Below are positions 16,861-24,619 of a stretch of 64,000 nucleotides of DNA, piece after piece; within the stretch, counting starts at the first letter, position 1, and every line of letters starts with the position of its first letter. Made by a program: the position numbers and the translations under genes. Origin of the DNA: Kaistia hirudinis (lineage in GTDB: Bacteria > Pseudomonadota > Alphaproteobacteria > Rhizobiales > Kaistiaceae); the NCBI RefSeq assembly GCF_014196455.1, contig NZ_JACIDS010000001.1:434001-498000 (forward strand). The letters are read 5' to 3'. The notes under the pieces were generated by a model. It had not been told where the DNA came from, did not search any database, and worked only from the letters and a program-made list of their open reading frames with translations.

Positions 16861-17118
16861 ATGCCCTCCATCCGTTTCGGCAAGAGAAGCGTTCGACTGC
16901 CCGAAAGTCGCCTGCTGCGGATCGGGATCGGCGGAGCCTTCATTGCCGGCGGCGTGTTCTCCTTCCTGCCGGTGCTCGGCATCTGGATGCTCCCCCTCGG
17001 CTTCATCGTTCTTTCGCATGATTTTCCGCGGATCCGCCGCATCCGCCGCCAATGGCAGGTGAAGCTGTCGCGCAAATGGGCGCGGCTGCGCGGCAAGGCT
17101 GTGACGAAGCCGGGTTGA
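16861..17118 (+). CDS. Small membrane protein of unknown function
   Basis: The 85-residue protein has a basic N-terminus (MPSIRFGKRSVRLPESRLLR), two hydrophobic segments around residues 21-37 and 39-52 (IGIGGAFIAGGVFSFLP and VLGIWMLPLGFIVLS), and a very basic C-terminal helix (FPRIRRIRRQWQVKLSRKW). The pattern of two membrane spans with a positive cytoplasmic tail recurs in small uncharacterised rhizobial proteins, but I cannot give a function. GGAG lies 15 nt before the ATG. It is divergent from the lactonase-lacI unit. Confidence 0.65.
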   Translation: MPSIRFGKRSVRLPESRLLRIGIGGAFIAGGVFSFLPVLGIWMLPLGFIVLSHDFPRIRRIRRQWQVKLSRKWARLRGKAVTKPG

Positions 17119-17174
17119 ACCGTGGCCGTTCTGCCCTTGCGCCCTCCTTGCGAACACTCTAGCGTCGCTTACGG

Positions 17175-17371
17175 CGTTGGTTCCCCCGTTCAGATCGAAG
17201 GGGCGGGGGATGAAATGGGAATCCGGTGCGGAGGTCTCCCCGAAAGGGAGGCGCCAAGGCCGGAGCTGCCCCCGCAACTGTAGACGGCGAGCGACCTCGT
17301 ATCGGGCCACTGGGCAACCGGGAAGGCGACGAGGGAGCGGTGACCCGCAAGCCAGGAGACCAGCCTGCGCC
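17175..17371 (+). ncRNA. Cobalamin riboswitch
   Basis: Conserved parts of the adenosylcobalamin aptamer occur in order: GGGAATCCGGTG at 17217-17228, GCCGGAGCTGCCCCCGCAAC with CTGTAGA following (from about 17259), and the B12 box GCAAGCCAGGAGACC (17347-17361). The end is 41 nt before the cbtB start codon, whose AAAGGAG site could be masked, suggesting translational control. Binding of coenzyme B12 would shut down cobalt uptake and the downstream cob genes. Confidence 0.95.
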
Positions 17372-17412
17372 TCGCTTTGGACTGCCGTCGGTGGGACGGC
17401 AAAGGAGACGAC

Positions 17413-17604
17413 ATGACTGAGTTCCGTTCTGCTGCCCTTCCCGCATCCGGATCGATCGCCCGATCCCCGAGCCGCGTCGCGGCCGGGCTCGCGGCCATCA
17501 TCCTCGGGCTGGTGCTCTATATCGGCACCGGATTCGCGGCGCCGAGCTTCATCCACAATGCGACGCACGATACCCGGCACGCCTTCGGGCTGCCCTGCCA
17601 CTAG
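17413..17604 (+). CDS. cbtB: Cobalt transporter subunit CbtB
   Basis: The 63-residue protein has one membrane span (about residues 23-43, AAGLAAIILGLVLYIGTGFAA) and the CbtB metal-binding tail HNATHDTRHAFGLPCH, rich in histidine with one cysteine. CbtB works with CbtA in a B12-regulated cobalt uptake system. AAAGGAG precedes the ATG at 17413; the upstream extension of the frame lies in the riboswitch. It is the first gene under the cobalamin riboswitch and is followed 15 nt later by cbtA. Confidence 0.95.
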   Translation: MTEFRSAALPASGSIARSPSRVAAGLAAIILGLVLYIGTGFAAPSFIHNATHDTRHAFGLPCH

Positions 17605-17619
17605 AACGCCGGGGTCATC

Positions 17620-18339
17620 ATGCTGAAATCCATCATCGTCAGCGCCTTCGGCGCGGGCCTCCTCGCGGGCGCGCTCCTGACGGCCGTCCAGTTCGTCACC
17701 ACCGAGCCGCTGATCCTGGCGGGCGAGGTCTATGAGAAGGCCGCCGATGCCGCGCCGGCGCCGGCCGCCACGCATGAGCATGCCGATGCGAGCGCGCCCG
17801 CCGAGGCCGAGCATCATCATGAGGAAGGTGCCTGGGAGCCGGCCGACGGCTTCGAGCGCTCCGCCTATACACTCATCGCCAATCTCCTGATGGGTGTCGC
17901 CGTCTCGGCCGTCCTCCTCGGCGCGATGACGCTGCGCGGTGGACGCATCGACGCGAAGACGGGGCTCCTCTGGGGCGTCGCAGGCTTTTTTGCTGCCTCG
18001 CTGCTGCCCTCGCTCGGGCTGTCGCCGGAGCTGCCGGGCACGGCCGCGGCGGAGATCGGCAGCCGCCAGATGTGGTGGCTCGGCACGGTCGGAGCTTCGG
18101 CCGCGGGCCTCGCGCTGGTGCTGCTCGCCAAGCCCTGGTGGAGCAAGGCGCTCGGCCTCCTCCTCGCCATCGTGCCGCATGTGATCGGCGCGCCGGAGCC
18201 GCCGACGCTGGAGGCTGCCTATCCGGCCGTACTCGGCGCCGAGTTCGTCGTGGCCTCGCTGGTCGTCAGCGCGCTGCTCTGGTCGGTCTCTGGCCTTTCC
18301 GCCGGCTGGCTGTTCAATCGGCTGTCCGGGCGTGCCTGA
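17620..18339 (+). CDS. cbtA: Cobalt transporter subunit CbtA
   Basis: The 239-residue membrane protein has about five or six spans. It begins MLKSIIVSAFGAGLLAGALL, followed by a His/Glu-rich loop (THEHADASAPAEAEHHHEEG, about residues 49-68) that probably binds cobalt, and further spans such as LIANLLMGVAVSAVLLGAMT and TVGASAAGLALVLLAKPWW. CbtA proteins lie downstream of B12 riboswitches and import cobalt for corrin synthesis. Its 3' end overlaps the GTG start of cobU by 8 nt. Confidence 0.95.
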   Translation: MLKSIIVSAFGAGLLAGALLTAVQFVTTEPLILAGEVYEKAADAAPAPAATHEHADASAPAEAEHHHEEGAWEPADGFERSAYTLIANLLMGVAVSAVLLGAMTLRGGRIDAKTGLLWGVAGFFAASLLPSLGLSPELPGTAAAEIGSRQMWWLGTVGASAAGLALVLLAKPWWSKALGLLLAIVPHVIGAPEPPTLEAAYPAVLGAEFVVASLVVSALLWSVSGLSAGWLFNRLSGRA

Positions 18340-18889
18340 CGGCGACACAGACCGAAGCGGCGGGCGAACAGCGCTCGTGCTCGGCGGCGCGCGCTCCGGC
18401 AAGAGCCGCTTCGCCGAGCAACTCGTGCTCTCCGCCCGCCTGCCGACGCTCTATGTGGCGACGGCCGAGGCGCGCGACGGCGAAATGAGCGAGCGGATCG
18501 CGCAGCATCGCGCGCGCCGCGACGCTTCATGGACCACCCGCGAGCAGCCGCTCGATCTCGTCGGCGCGCTGGCCGGCGCGGAGGGACGCGCGGTCCTCGT
18601 GGATTGCCTGACGCTCTGGCTTTCCAACCTGCTCGAAGCGGGCCGCGACCCCGTCGCCGAAGGCGAGCGGCTCGCCGCGGCGCTCGGTGCCATGGCCACG
18701 CCCGTCGTGCTCGTTTCGAACGAAGTCGGCTCCGGCATCGTGCCGATGAACGCGCTCGCGCGGCGCTTCGCCGACGAGCAGGGCCGTCTCAACCAGCGGA
18801 TCGCGCGCGCGGTCCGCAACGTCTTCTTCGTCGCGGCCGGGCAGCCCTTGCGCCTCAAGCCGCGCACCGAACCGGAGTATTCGCTTTGA
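18332..18889 (+). CDS. cobU: Bifunctional adenosylcobinamide kinase / adenosylcobinamide-phosphate guanylyltransferase
   Basis: The 185-residue protein is CobU (called CobP in Pseudomonas denitrificans nomenclature). The P-loop LGGARSGKSRFAEQL lies near residues 17-31, and VDCLTLWLSNLL and SNEVGSGIVPMN are standard signatures. It phosphorylates adenosylcobinamide and attaches GMP, making the substrate for CobS, which is encoded at 55.3-56.1 kb in this window. The GTG start at 18332 lies within the end of cbtA, and the stop overlaps the cobW start as TTGA. Confidence 0.95.
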   Translation: MPDGDTDRSGGRTALVLGGARSGKSRFAEQLVLSARLPTLYVATAEARDGEMSERIAQHRARRDASWTTREQPLDLVGALAGAEGRAVLVDCLTLWLSNLLEAGRDPVAEGERLAAALGAMATPVVLVSNEVGSGIVPMNALARRFADEQGRLNQRIARAVRNVFFVAAGQPLRLKPRTEPEYSL

Positions 18890-19902
18890 CCGCCCGCATC
18901 CCCGCCACCATCGTCACCGGCTTTCTCGGCGCCGGCAAGACGACGCTGATCCGCAATCTGATCGCCCGCGCCGATGGCAAGCGGATCGCGCTGATCGTCA
19001 ACGAGTTCGGCGATCTCGGCTTCGACGGCTCGCTGCTGTCCGATTGCGGCGAGGATGCATGCCAGCCGGATACGGTGGTCGAGCTGACCAATGGCTGCAT
19101 CTGCTGCACGGTCGCCGATGATTTCCTGCCGACGATCGAGATGCTGCTCGCGCGCGATCCAGCGCCGGATCATATCGTGATCGAGACCTCGGGCCTCGCT
19201 CTGCCGCAGCCGCTGGTGCGCGCCTTCACCTGGCCGACCGTGCGCCATCGCACCACCATCGACGGCGTCGTGACGGTCGTCGATGCGGCCGCGGTCGCGG
19301 AGGGGCGCTTCGCGCATGACGAGGCGGCGGTGGCGGCCCAGCGCGCGGCCGATCCCTCGCTCGACCACGAGGACCCGATCGAGGAACTGTTCGAGGACCA
19401 GCTCTCCTGCGCCGATCTGATCGTGCTGTCGAAGGCCGATCTCATCGATGCGAAGCAGCTCGCCGAAGTCGAGGCGATCGTGCGCCGCGATGCCCGCGCG
19501 GCGGCGAAGAGCGTCATCGGCACGCCGGAGGGCCTGCCGACCGAGATCGTGCTCGGCGTCGGTGCAGCCGCCGAGACCGAGGCCGATATCCGCAAGAGCC
19601 ATCACGATCTCGAAGGCGAGGAGCACGACCATGACGATTTCGTCAGCTTCGTGCTCGAGCTTCCCGAGGCGGCCTCGCTCGAGGCGCTGGCCGCATCCGT
19701 GCGTAATGCCATGGGCGAGCCGGGCGTCCTGCGCATCAAGGGCCGCGCCCGCGTCGCCGGCAAGGCCGTGCCGGCCGTCGTCCAGGCGGTCGGGCCGCGC
19801 GTCGACACCTATTTTGCGCCGGGCACGGATGCCGGACGGTTGGTCGTGATCGGCGAGAAGCATATCGACCGCGCCGCGATCGAAGCGCGTTTCAGGGCCT
19901 GA
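18886..19902 (+). CDS. cobW: CobW-type metal chaperone GTPase
   Basis: The 338-residue protein is a G3E GTPase: Walker A TGFLGAGKTTLIRNL at about residues 10-24, the metal-binding NGCICCTVADDF near residue 67, the NKxD-like SKADL near 183, and a His/Asp/Glu-rich linker (SHHDLEGEEHDHDD, about 238-251) before the C-terminal CobW_C domain. CobW is thought to deliver cobalt to the CobNST chelatase. The TTG start at 18886 overlaps the cobU stop (TTGA) and places TARIPATIV at the family N-terminus. cobN follows after 4 nt, which supports a direct functional link. Confidence 0.93.
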   Translation: MTARIPATIVTGFLGAGKTTLIRNLIARADGKRIALIVNEFGDLGFDGSLLSDCGEDACQPDTVVELTNGCICCTVADDFLPTIEMLLARDPAPDHIVIETSGLALPQPLVRAFTWPTVRHRTTIDGVVTVVDAAAVAEGRFAHDEAAVAAQRAADPSLDHEDPIEELFEDQLSCADLIVLSKADLIDAKQLAEVEAIVRRDARAAAKSVIGTPEGLPTEIVLGVGAAAETEADIRKSHHDLEGEEHDHDDFVSFVLELPEAASLEALAASVRNAMGEPGVLRIKGRARVAGKAVPAVVQAVGPRVDTYFAPGTDAGRLVVIGEKHIDRAAIEARFRA

Positions 19903-19906
19903 GGCC

Positions 19907-22900
19907 ATGCATCTCGTTGCCGGCGAAACGGAGCGGATCGACGACGGCGCCACCGCCGTCGATCTCGATCAATCGCCCGGCGACATCGTCATCCTCTCGG
20001 CGGCCGATTCCGAGCTCGCCGCCTTTGCCGCCGCCGAGGCGCGCGCGGGGGCGGGGCCGAGCCTTCGCCTCGCCAACTGGACCAGGCTGCAGCATCCCTA
20101 TTCCGTCGATCTCTACATCGAGAAGACGCTGGCGAAGTCGAAGCTCGTTTGCCTGCGCATGATGGGCGGCACGGGCTATTGGCCCTATGGCCTCGAGGCG
20201 ATCCGCGCGCTGGCGCGCGGTGGCGGGCCGCAATTGCTGGTCGTGCCCGGCGAGGATCGCTGGGATCCGGCGCTCGCGCCCTATTCGACCGTCGATCCCG
20301 ACGCGGGGCGGCATTTCTGGCGCTGCTGCGTCGAGGCGGGGCCGGACAATATCGGCCGCGCCCTCGGCCTCGCCCGTCATCTCGTCGGCGCCGGCGCGGC
20401 GCCGGACGAACCCGAGCGGCTGCCCGAAATCGGATTCTGGCTGCCGGGTCGCGGCGTGATCGATCGCGATGCGGCGCTTGCCGCGGTTCGTGACCGTCCC
20501 TACGCACCGATCGTCTTCTATCGCGCGCTCATCGAGGGCGGCTCGACCGGGCCGGTCGATACGATGGCCGCTGCGCTCGACCGCGAGGGGTTCGGCGCCG
20601 TCGGCATCTTCGTCACCAGCCTGAAGAAGGGCGAGGTGGCGGATGGGCTCGCCGCTTTCCTCGCCGCGGCGCCGCCCGCCGTGGTGCTCAACGGCACCGC
20701 CTTTGCGCTCTCGAAGCCCGGCCGGAAGCACGAGCCGACCGTGCTCGACGCGCCGGGCCGCCCGGTGTTGCAGATCGTCTTCGCGGGCACCAGCCGCGCC
20801 GCATGGCAGGAATCGAAACGCGGCCTGCCGCCGCGCGACCTGATCATGAATGTGGCCCTGCCCGAGGTGGATGGCCGCATCCTGAGCCGTGCCGTCTCGT
20901 TCAAGGAAGAACTCGCCCGCGACGGCGCGACGGACAGCCGGATCATCGCCTATCGCGCCGACGAGGACCGCATCGCCTTCGTGGCCGCGCTCGCCGCCAA
21001 CTGGGCCCGGCTCGGCCGCAAACCGGCACCGGAGCGCCGGATCGCGCTGATCCTCTCCAACTATCCAGGCCACGACGCCCGCATCGGCAATGGCGTCGGG
21101 CTCGACACGCCGGAAAGCACGACGCGCATCGCCGCCGCCATGGCATCGGCCGGCTATCATCTGCCGGGCTTCCCGCAAACCGGCGCGGCGTTGATGGATG
21201 TGCTGCTCGGGAGGGGGGATGCCGCGGTCTCGTCCCCTCTCCCGCGAAGCGGGGGAGGGTTGGGGAGGGGGCCTGCAGCCGAAGCGTCCGAGGCGGGAGC
21301 CGTTGCATCCGATTCGGCGTCATCCCGGCGAAAGCCGGGATCCATGCAGCCTGAGGCGGTTTATCACCCTGCGCCTCAGCTGAATGGATCCCGGGTCGAG
21401 CCCGGGATGACGGCAGAGGATGGGGGAGGCGAAACAACACTCTCCCTCGCCGCCTACCGCGCCTTTTACGACGCCCTGCCGCCCGCCATTCGCGCCGCGC
21501 TGGCGGAACGCTGGGGCGCGCCGGAGGACGATCCGCACTGCGTCGACGGCGCCTTCCGCCTGCCAATCCATCGTTTCGGTCATGTCGTCGTCGGCATCCA
21601 GCCGGGGCGGGGCTATGCGATCGACCCGAAAGCGACCTATCACGACGCGGACCTCGTGCCGCCGCATCATTATCTCGCCTTCCATGCCTGGCTGCGGCAA
21701 TCGTTCCGCGCCGATGCCGTGGTTCAGGTCGGCAAGCATGGCAATCTCGAATGGCTGCCGGGCAAGGCACTCGGCCTTTCCGCCGAATGCTGGCCGGAAG
21801 TGGCGCTCGGCCCGACGCCGCTCGTCTATCCCTTCATCGTCAATGATCCCGGCGAGGGCGCACAGGCGAAGCGCCGCGCGGCGGCCGTGATCATCGACCA
21901 CCTGATGCCCGCGCTGACCCGTGCCGGGCCACAGGACGCCTTCGCCGAGATCGAGACGCTGATCGACGAATATCATCTCGCCGCCGGCGTCGATCCCAAG
22001 CGGCGCGACCATATCGAGGGCGAGATCCTGGCGCTGGCGGCGCGCTACGGCATCGACCGCGACCTCGCCATCGGCAGCGACGATCCCGACCGGGCGCTCC
22101 GCGCAATCGACGCGCATCTCTGCGACATCAAGGAGTTGCAGATCCGCGACGGGCTGCACCTCTTCGGCGTCAGCCCGCAAGGCGCGGCGCGGATCGACAC
22201 GCTGCTCGCCATCGCCCGCATTCCGCGCACGGGCGGACGGGCGGAGGATGCATCGCTCACCCGCGCGATCGCCTCCGATCTCGGCTTGACCGGCTTCGAC
22301 CCGCTCGCCGCCGATCTCGGCGCGGACTGGCACGGGGAGCGGCCGGCAGCGCTGGCGGGGCTCGGCGACGGGGCATGGCGGACGCAGGGCGACACCGTCG
22401 AGCGGATCGAGGCACTGGCGCGGGAGTGGGTGGGGTCAGCCCTTCTCCCTTCTCCCCCGTGGGGGAGGATCGGGGAGGGGGGAGCCGTCCCGAACGGAGA
22501 CACCTCGGCCTCTTCACCTCTCCCAGAGGGAGAGGTCGGCCCGCAGGGCCGGGTGAGGGGTTACGGCCTCACCGGAGAATTCCCTAACCCCTCACCCGCC
22601 GGCCTTCGGCCGTCGACCTCTCCCTCCGGGAGAGGTGATGAGGCCTTTCCGCCTCCGCCCGGCCCCGCCACCGCGCCGATCCTTGACTGGATCGCCACCG
22701 ACCTCGCCCCAGCGCTCGATCGTTCCGGCGCGGATGAGATCGCCGGCGTGCTCGGCGCGCTGGATGGCCGTTTCGTACCGCCGGGCCCCTCCGGCGCGCC
22801 GTCGCGGGGGCGGGCCGACGTGCTGCCGACGGGCCGGAACTTCTACGCCGTCGATACGCGCGCGATCCCGACCGAGGCCGCTTGGCGGCTGGGGCGCGCC

Positions 22901-23992
22901 GCGGCGGAAGCGCTGGTGATGCGCTATCTCCAGGACGAGGGCGAATGGCCGCGCTCGGTCGCCATCTCCGCCTGGGGTACGGCGAACATGCGCACTGGTG
23001 GCGACGACATCGCGCAGGTTCTGGCGCTGATCGGCGCCGAACCCGTCTGGGAGCCGGGAACGGGCCGCGTCACCGGCTTCCGCGTCCTGACGCTCGCCGA
23101 GCTGAAGCGGCCACGGGTCGATGTGACCTTGCGGATCTCCGGCCTTTTCCGCGACGCCTTTCCCGAGCAGATCGACCTGATCGATTCCGCCATCCGCGCC
23201 ATTGCCGAGCGCGAGGAAGACGAGAGCGCCAATCCGCTCGCCGCCGCTCGCCGCCGCGATCTCCACGCCGCCCGCATCTTCGGCGCGGCGCCTGGAGCCT
23301 ATGGCAGCGGATTGCAGACGCTGGTCGATCATTCGATCTGGTCCGACAAGCGCGAACTCGCCACAGCCTTCCAGGCCGCCAGCGCCTATCGCTATGGTGC
23401 CGGCGTCGATGGCGTCGCGGCGGAAGAGGCGCTGTCCGCCCGCCTCGCCTCGATCGACGTCGTCGTCCAGAACCAGGACAATCGCGAGCACGACATTCTC
23501 GACAGCGACGAGTACTGGCAGTTCCAGGGCGGCCTCGCCGCATCGGTCGAGCAGGCCCGTGGTTCGGCGCCGCGACTCTATTTCGGCGACCATGCCCGCG
23601 CCGAGACGCCCATCGTCCGTCCGCTCACCGAGGAGATCGGGCGGGTCGTGCGCGGCCGGGCGACCAACCCGAAATGGATCGCCGGCTGCATGCGCCATGG
23701 CTATCGCGGCGCCAGCGAGATGGCATCGACCGTCGACTTCCTGTTCGGCTATGCCGCGACCACCCATGCCGTCGGCGATCATCATTTCGATGCGCTCTAT
23801 GACGCCTATCTCGGCGACGAGCGCGTCCGCGCCTTCATCGGTTTCGCCAATGGCGGCGCGCTGGCGACGATGGCGGAGCGTTTTGCCGAGGCGATCGAGC
23901 GCGACCTGTGGTCGCCGCGCCGCAACAGCGTACACCAGCATCTGGCTGAACTGAGCCGCAACCGGCCGCAGTCATGGAAGGACATGGAATGA
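19907..23992 (+). CDS. cobN: Aerobic cobaltochelatase subunit CobN, with two in-frame repeat-derived insertions
   Basis: CobN is the large subunit that inserts cobalt into hydrogenobyrinate a,c-diamide together with the CobST ATPase. Family landmarks are present throughout: LRMMGGTGYWPYG near residue 83, QVGKHGNLEWLPGKALGLS near 607, DGRFVPPGPSGAPSRGR near 950, DVLPTGRNFYAVDTR and WGTANMRTGGDDIAQ. At 1361 codons it is longer than expected for this enzyme. The excess lies in two segments, about residues 439-507 and 845-918, that are low-complexity, Pro/Gly/Ser-rich and encoded by palindromic repeats. Both segments fall between conserved blocks, and the frame stays open, so the protein is probably still made and active. 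cobO overlaps the stop codon as ATGA. Confidence 0.95.
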   Translation: MHLVAGETERIDDGATAVDLDQSPGDIVILSAADSELAAFAAAEARAGAGPSLRLANWTRLQHPYSVDLYIEKTLAKSKLVCLRMMGGTGYWPYGLEAIRALARGGGPQLLVVPGEDRWDPALAPYSTVDPDAGRHFWRCCVEAGPDNIGRALGLARHLVGAGAAPDEPERLPEIGFWLPGRGVIDRDAALAAVRDRPYAPIVFYRALIEGGSTGPVDTMAAALDREGFGAVGIFVTSLKKGEVADGLAAFLAAAPPAVVLNGTAFALSKPGRKHEPTVLDAPGRPVLQIVFAGTSRAAWQESKRGLPPRDLIMNVALPEVDGRILSRAVSFKEELARDGATDSRIIAYRADEDRIAFVAALAANWARLGRKPAPERRIALILSNYPGHDARIGNGVGLDTPESTTRIAAAMASAGYHLPGFPQTGAALMDVLLGRGDAAVSSPLPRSGGGLGRGPAAEASEAGAVASDSASSRRKPGSMQPEAVYHPAPQLNGSRVEPGMTAEDGGGETTLSLAAYRAFYDALPPAIRAALAERWGAPEDDPHCVDGAFRLPIHRFGHVVVGIQPGRGYAIDPKATYHDADLVPPHHYLAFHAWLRQSFRADAVVQVGKHGNLEWLPGKALGLSAECWPEVALGPTPLVYPFIVNDPGEGAQAKRRAAAVIIDHLMPALTRAGPQDAFAEIETLIDEYHLAAGVDPKRRDHIEGEILALAARYGIDRDLAIGSDDPDRALRAIDAHLCDIKELQIRDGLHLFGVSPQGAARIDTLLAIARIPRTGGRAEDASLTRAIASDLGLTGFDPLAADLGADWHGERPAALAGLGDGAWRTQGDTVERIEALAREWVGSALLPSPPWGRIGEGGAVPNGDTSASSPLPEGEVGPQGRVRGYGLTGEFPNPSPAGLRPSTSPSGRGDEAFPPPPGPATAPILDWIATDLAPALDRSGADEIAGVLGALDGRFVPPGPSGAPSRGRADVLPTGRNFYAVDTRAIPTEAAWRLGRAAAEALVMRYLQDEGEWPRSVAISAWGTANMRTGGDDIAQVLALIGAEPVWEPGTGRVTGFRVLTLAELKRPRVDVTLRISGLFRDAFPEQIDLIDSAIRAIAEREEDESANPLAAARRRDLHAARIFGAAPGAYGSGLQTLVDHSIWSDKRELATAFQAASAYRYGAGVDGVAAEEALSARLASIDVVVQNQDNREHDILDSDEYWQFQGGLAASVEQARGSAPRLYFGDHARAETPIVRPLTEEIGRVVRGRATNPKWIAGCMRHGYRGASEMASTVDFLFGYAATTHAVGDHHFDALYDAYLGDERVRAFIGFANGGALATMAERFAEAIERDLWSPRRNSVHQHLAELSRNRPQSWKDME
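21231..21270. repeat. CTCCC...GGGGAGGGG palindromic element inside cobN
   Basis: CTCTCCCGCGAAGCGGGGGAGGG followed by TGGGGAGGGG forms a short hairpin core of the same style as the elements at 11957-12030 and 22441-22485. It is the left part of the first insertion in the cobN frame and is read as SSPLPRSGGGLGRG. Confidence 0.7.
21319..21411. repeat. 93-bp palindromic repeat, coding copy inside cobN
   Basis: Inverted ends GTCATCCCGG (21319-21328) and CCGGGATGAC (21402-21411) and inner arms AAGCCGGGATCCAT / ATGGATCCCGGG match the intergenic copy at 14411-14503 in length and layout. Being 93 bp (31 codons) and stop-free in this frame, it is translated as part of CobN, including SSRRKPGSMQPEA and NGSRVEPGMTAE. 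Confidence 0.9.
22441..22485. repeat. Second CTCCC...GGGGAGG element inside cobN
   Basis: TTCTCCCCCGTGGGGGAGGA followed by TCGGGGAGGGGGG gives the same hairpin-plus-G-run pattern as the elements at 21231-21270 and 11957-12030. It opens the second insertion of cobN and is read as LLPSPPWGRIGEGG. Confidence 0.7.
22508..22644. repeat. Long imperfect palindrome (CACCTCTCCC...GGGAGAGGTG) inside cobN
   Basis: The outer arms CACCTCTCCC (22515-22524) and GGGAGAGGTG (22628-22637) are inverted copies; GGCCGGGTGAGGGG (22547-22560) faces CCCCTCACCCGCCGGCC (22588-22604) as inner arms. Each outer arm also contains its own small hairpin. The whole element is read without a stop in the cobN frame. Confidence 0.85.
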
Positions 23993-24612
23993 CGGATATG
24001 CCGAGCGAGGACGAGATCAACGCCCGCCACGCCGAGAAAATGAAGAAGATCAAGGCGGCACGCGACAAGATCCTCGCGACCAAGACGGTCGAGAAGGGGC
24101 TTCTGATTGTCCATACCGGCAAGGGAAAGGGGAAATCCACGGCCGCCTTCGGGATGATCTTCCGTTCGCTCGGCTATGGCTTTCCCGTTGCTGTCGTTCA
24201 GTTCGTCAAAGGCTCGTGGGAAACGGGTGAAAGACTGGCGCTCGAGCGCTTCGGCGATCTCGTCACGATCAACCGGCTCGGCGAGGGCTTCACCTGGGAA
24301 ACTCAGGACCGCGCACGCGACATGGCCGCCGCCCGGCAGGCCTGGGAGACCGCCAAGTCATTGATTCGGCAGGGAGATCATCACATCGTCTTGCTGGACG
24401 AACTCAATATCGTGCTGCGCTATGACTATCTTCCGCTCGACGAGGTCATCACCTTCCTGAGGGAAGAAAAACCGCATGATCTCCATGTCATCATCACAGG
24501 CCGCAATGCGCCCGATCAATTGATCGAGATCGCGGATCTCGTCACGGAAATGGAAATGATCAAGCATCCGTTCCGTTCGGGCGTCAAAGCGCAGAAGGGC
24601 ATCGAGTTCTAG
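23989..24612 (+). CDS. cobO: Cob(I)yrinic acid a,c-diamide adenosyltransferase
   Basis: The 207-residue protein is CobO (BtuR/CobA type). The ATP-binding P-loop [15 protein letters not shown] lies near residues 43-57, [13 protein letters not shown] and [12 protein letters not shown] are conserved, and the C-terminus [15 protein letters not shown] is typical. It adenosylates the corrin cobalt. The ATG at 23989 overlaps the cobN stop codon, which indicates translational coupling; the family N-terminus also starts here. Confidence 0.96.
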   Translation: MTDMPSEDEINARHAEKMKKIKAARDKILATKTVEKGLLIVHTGKGKGKSTAAFGMIFRSLGYGFPVAVVQFVKGSWETGERLALERFGDLVTINRLGEGFTWETQDRARDMAAARQAWETAKSLIRQGDHHIVLLDELNIVLRYDYLPLDEVITFLREEKPHDLHVIITGRNAPDQLIEIADLVTEMEMIKHPFRSGVKAQKGIEF

Positions 24613-24619
24613 TCAAACC

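Noticed and set aside
21160-22670. cobN as a pseudogene disrupted by repeats
   Set aside because: The reading frame is open throughout, both insertions keep the phase, all conserved blocks before, between and after them are intact, and the cobO start still overlaps the cobN stop.
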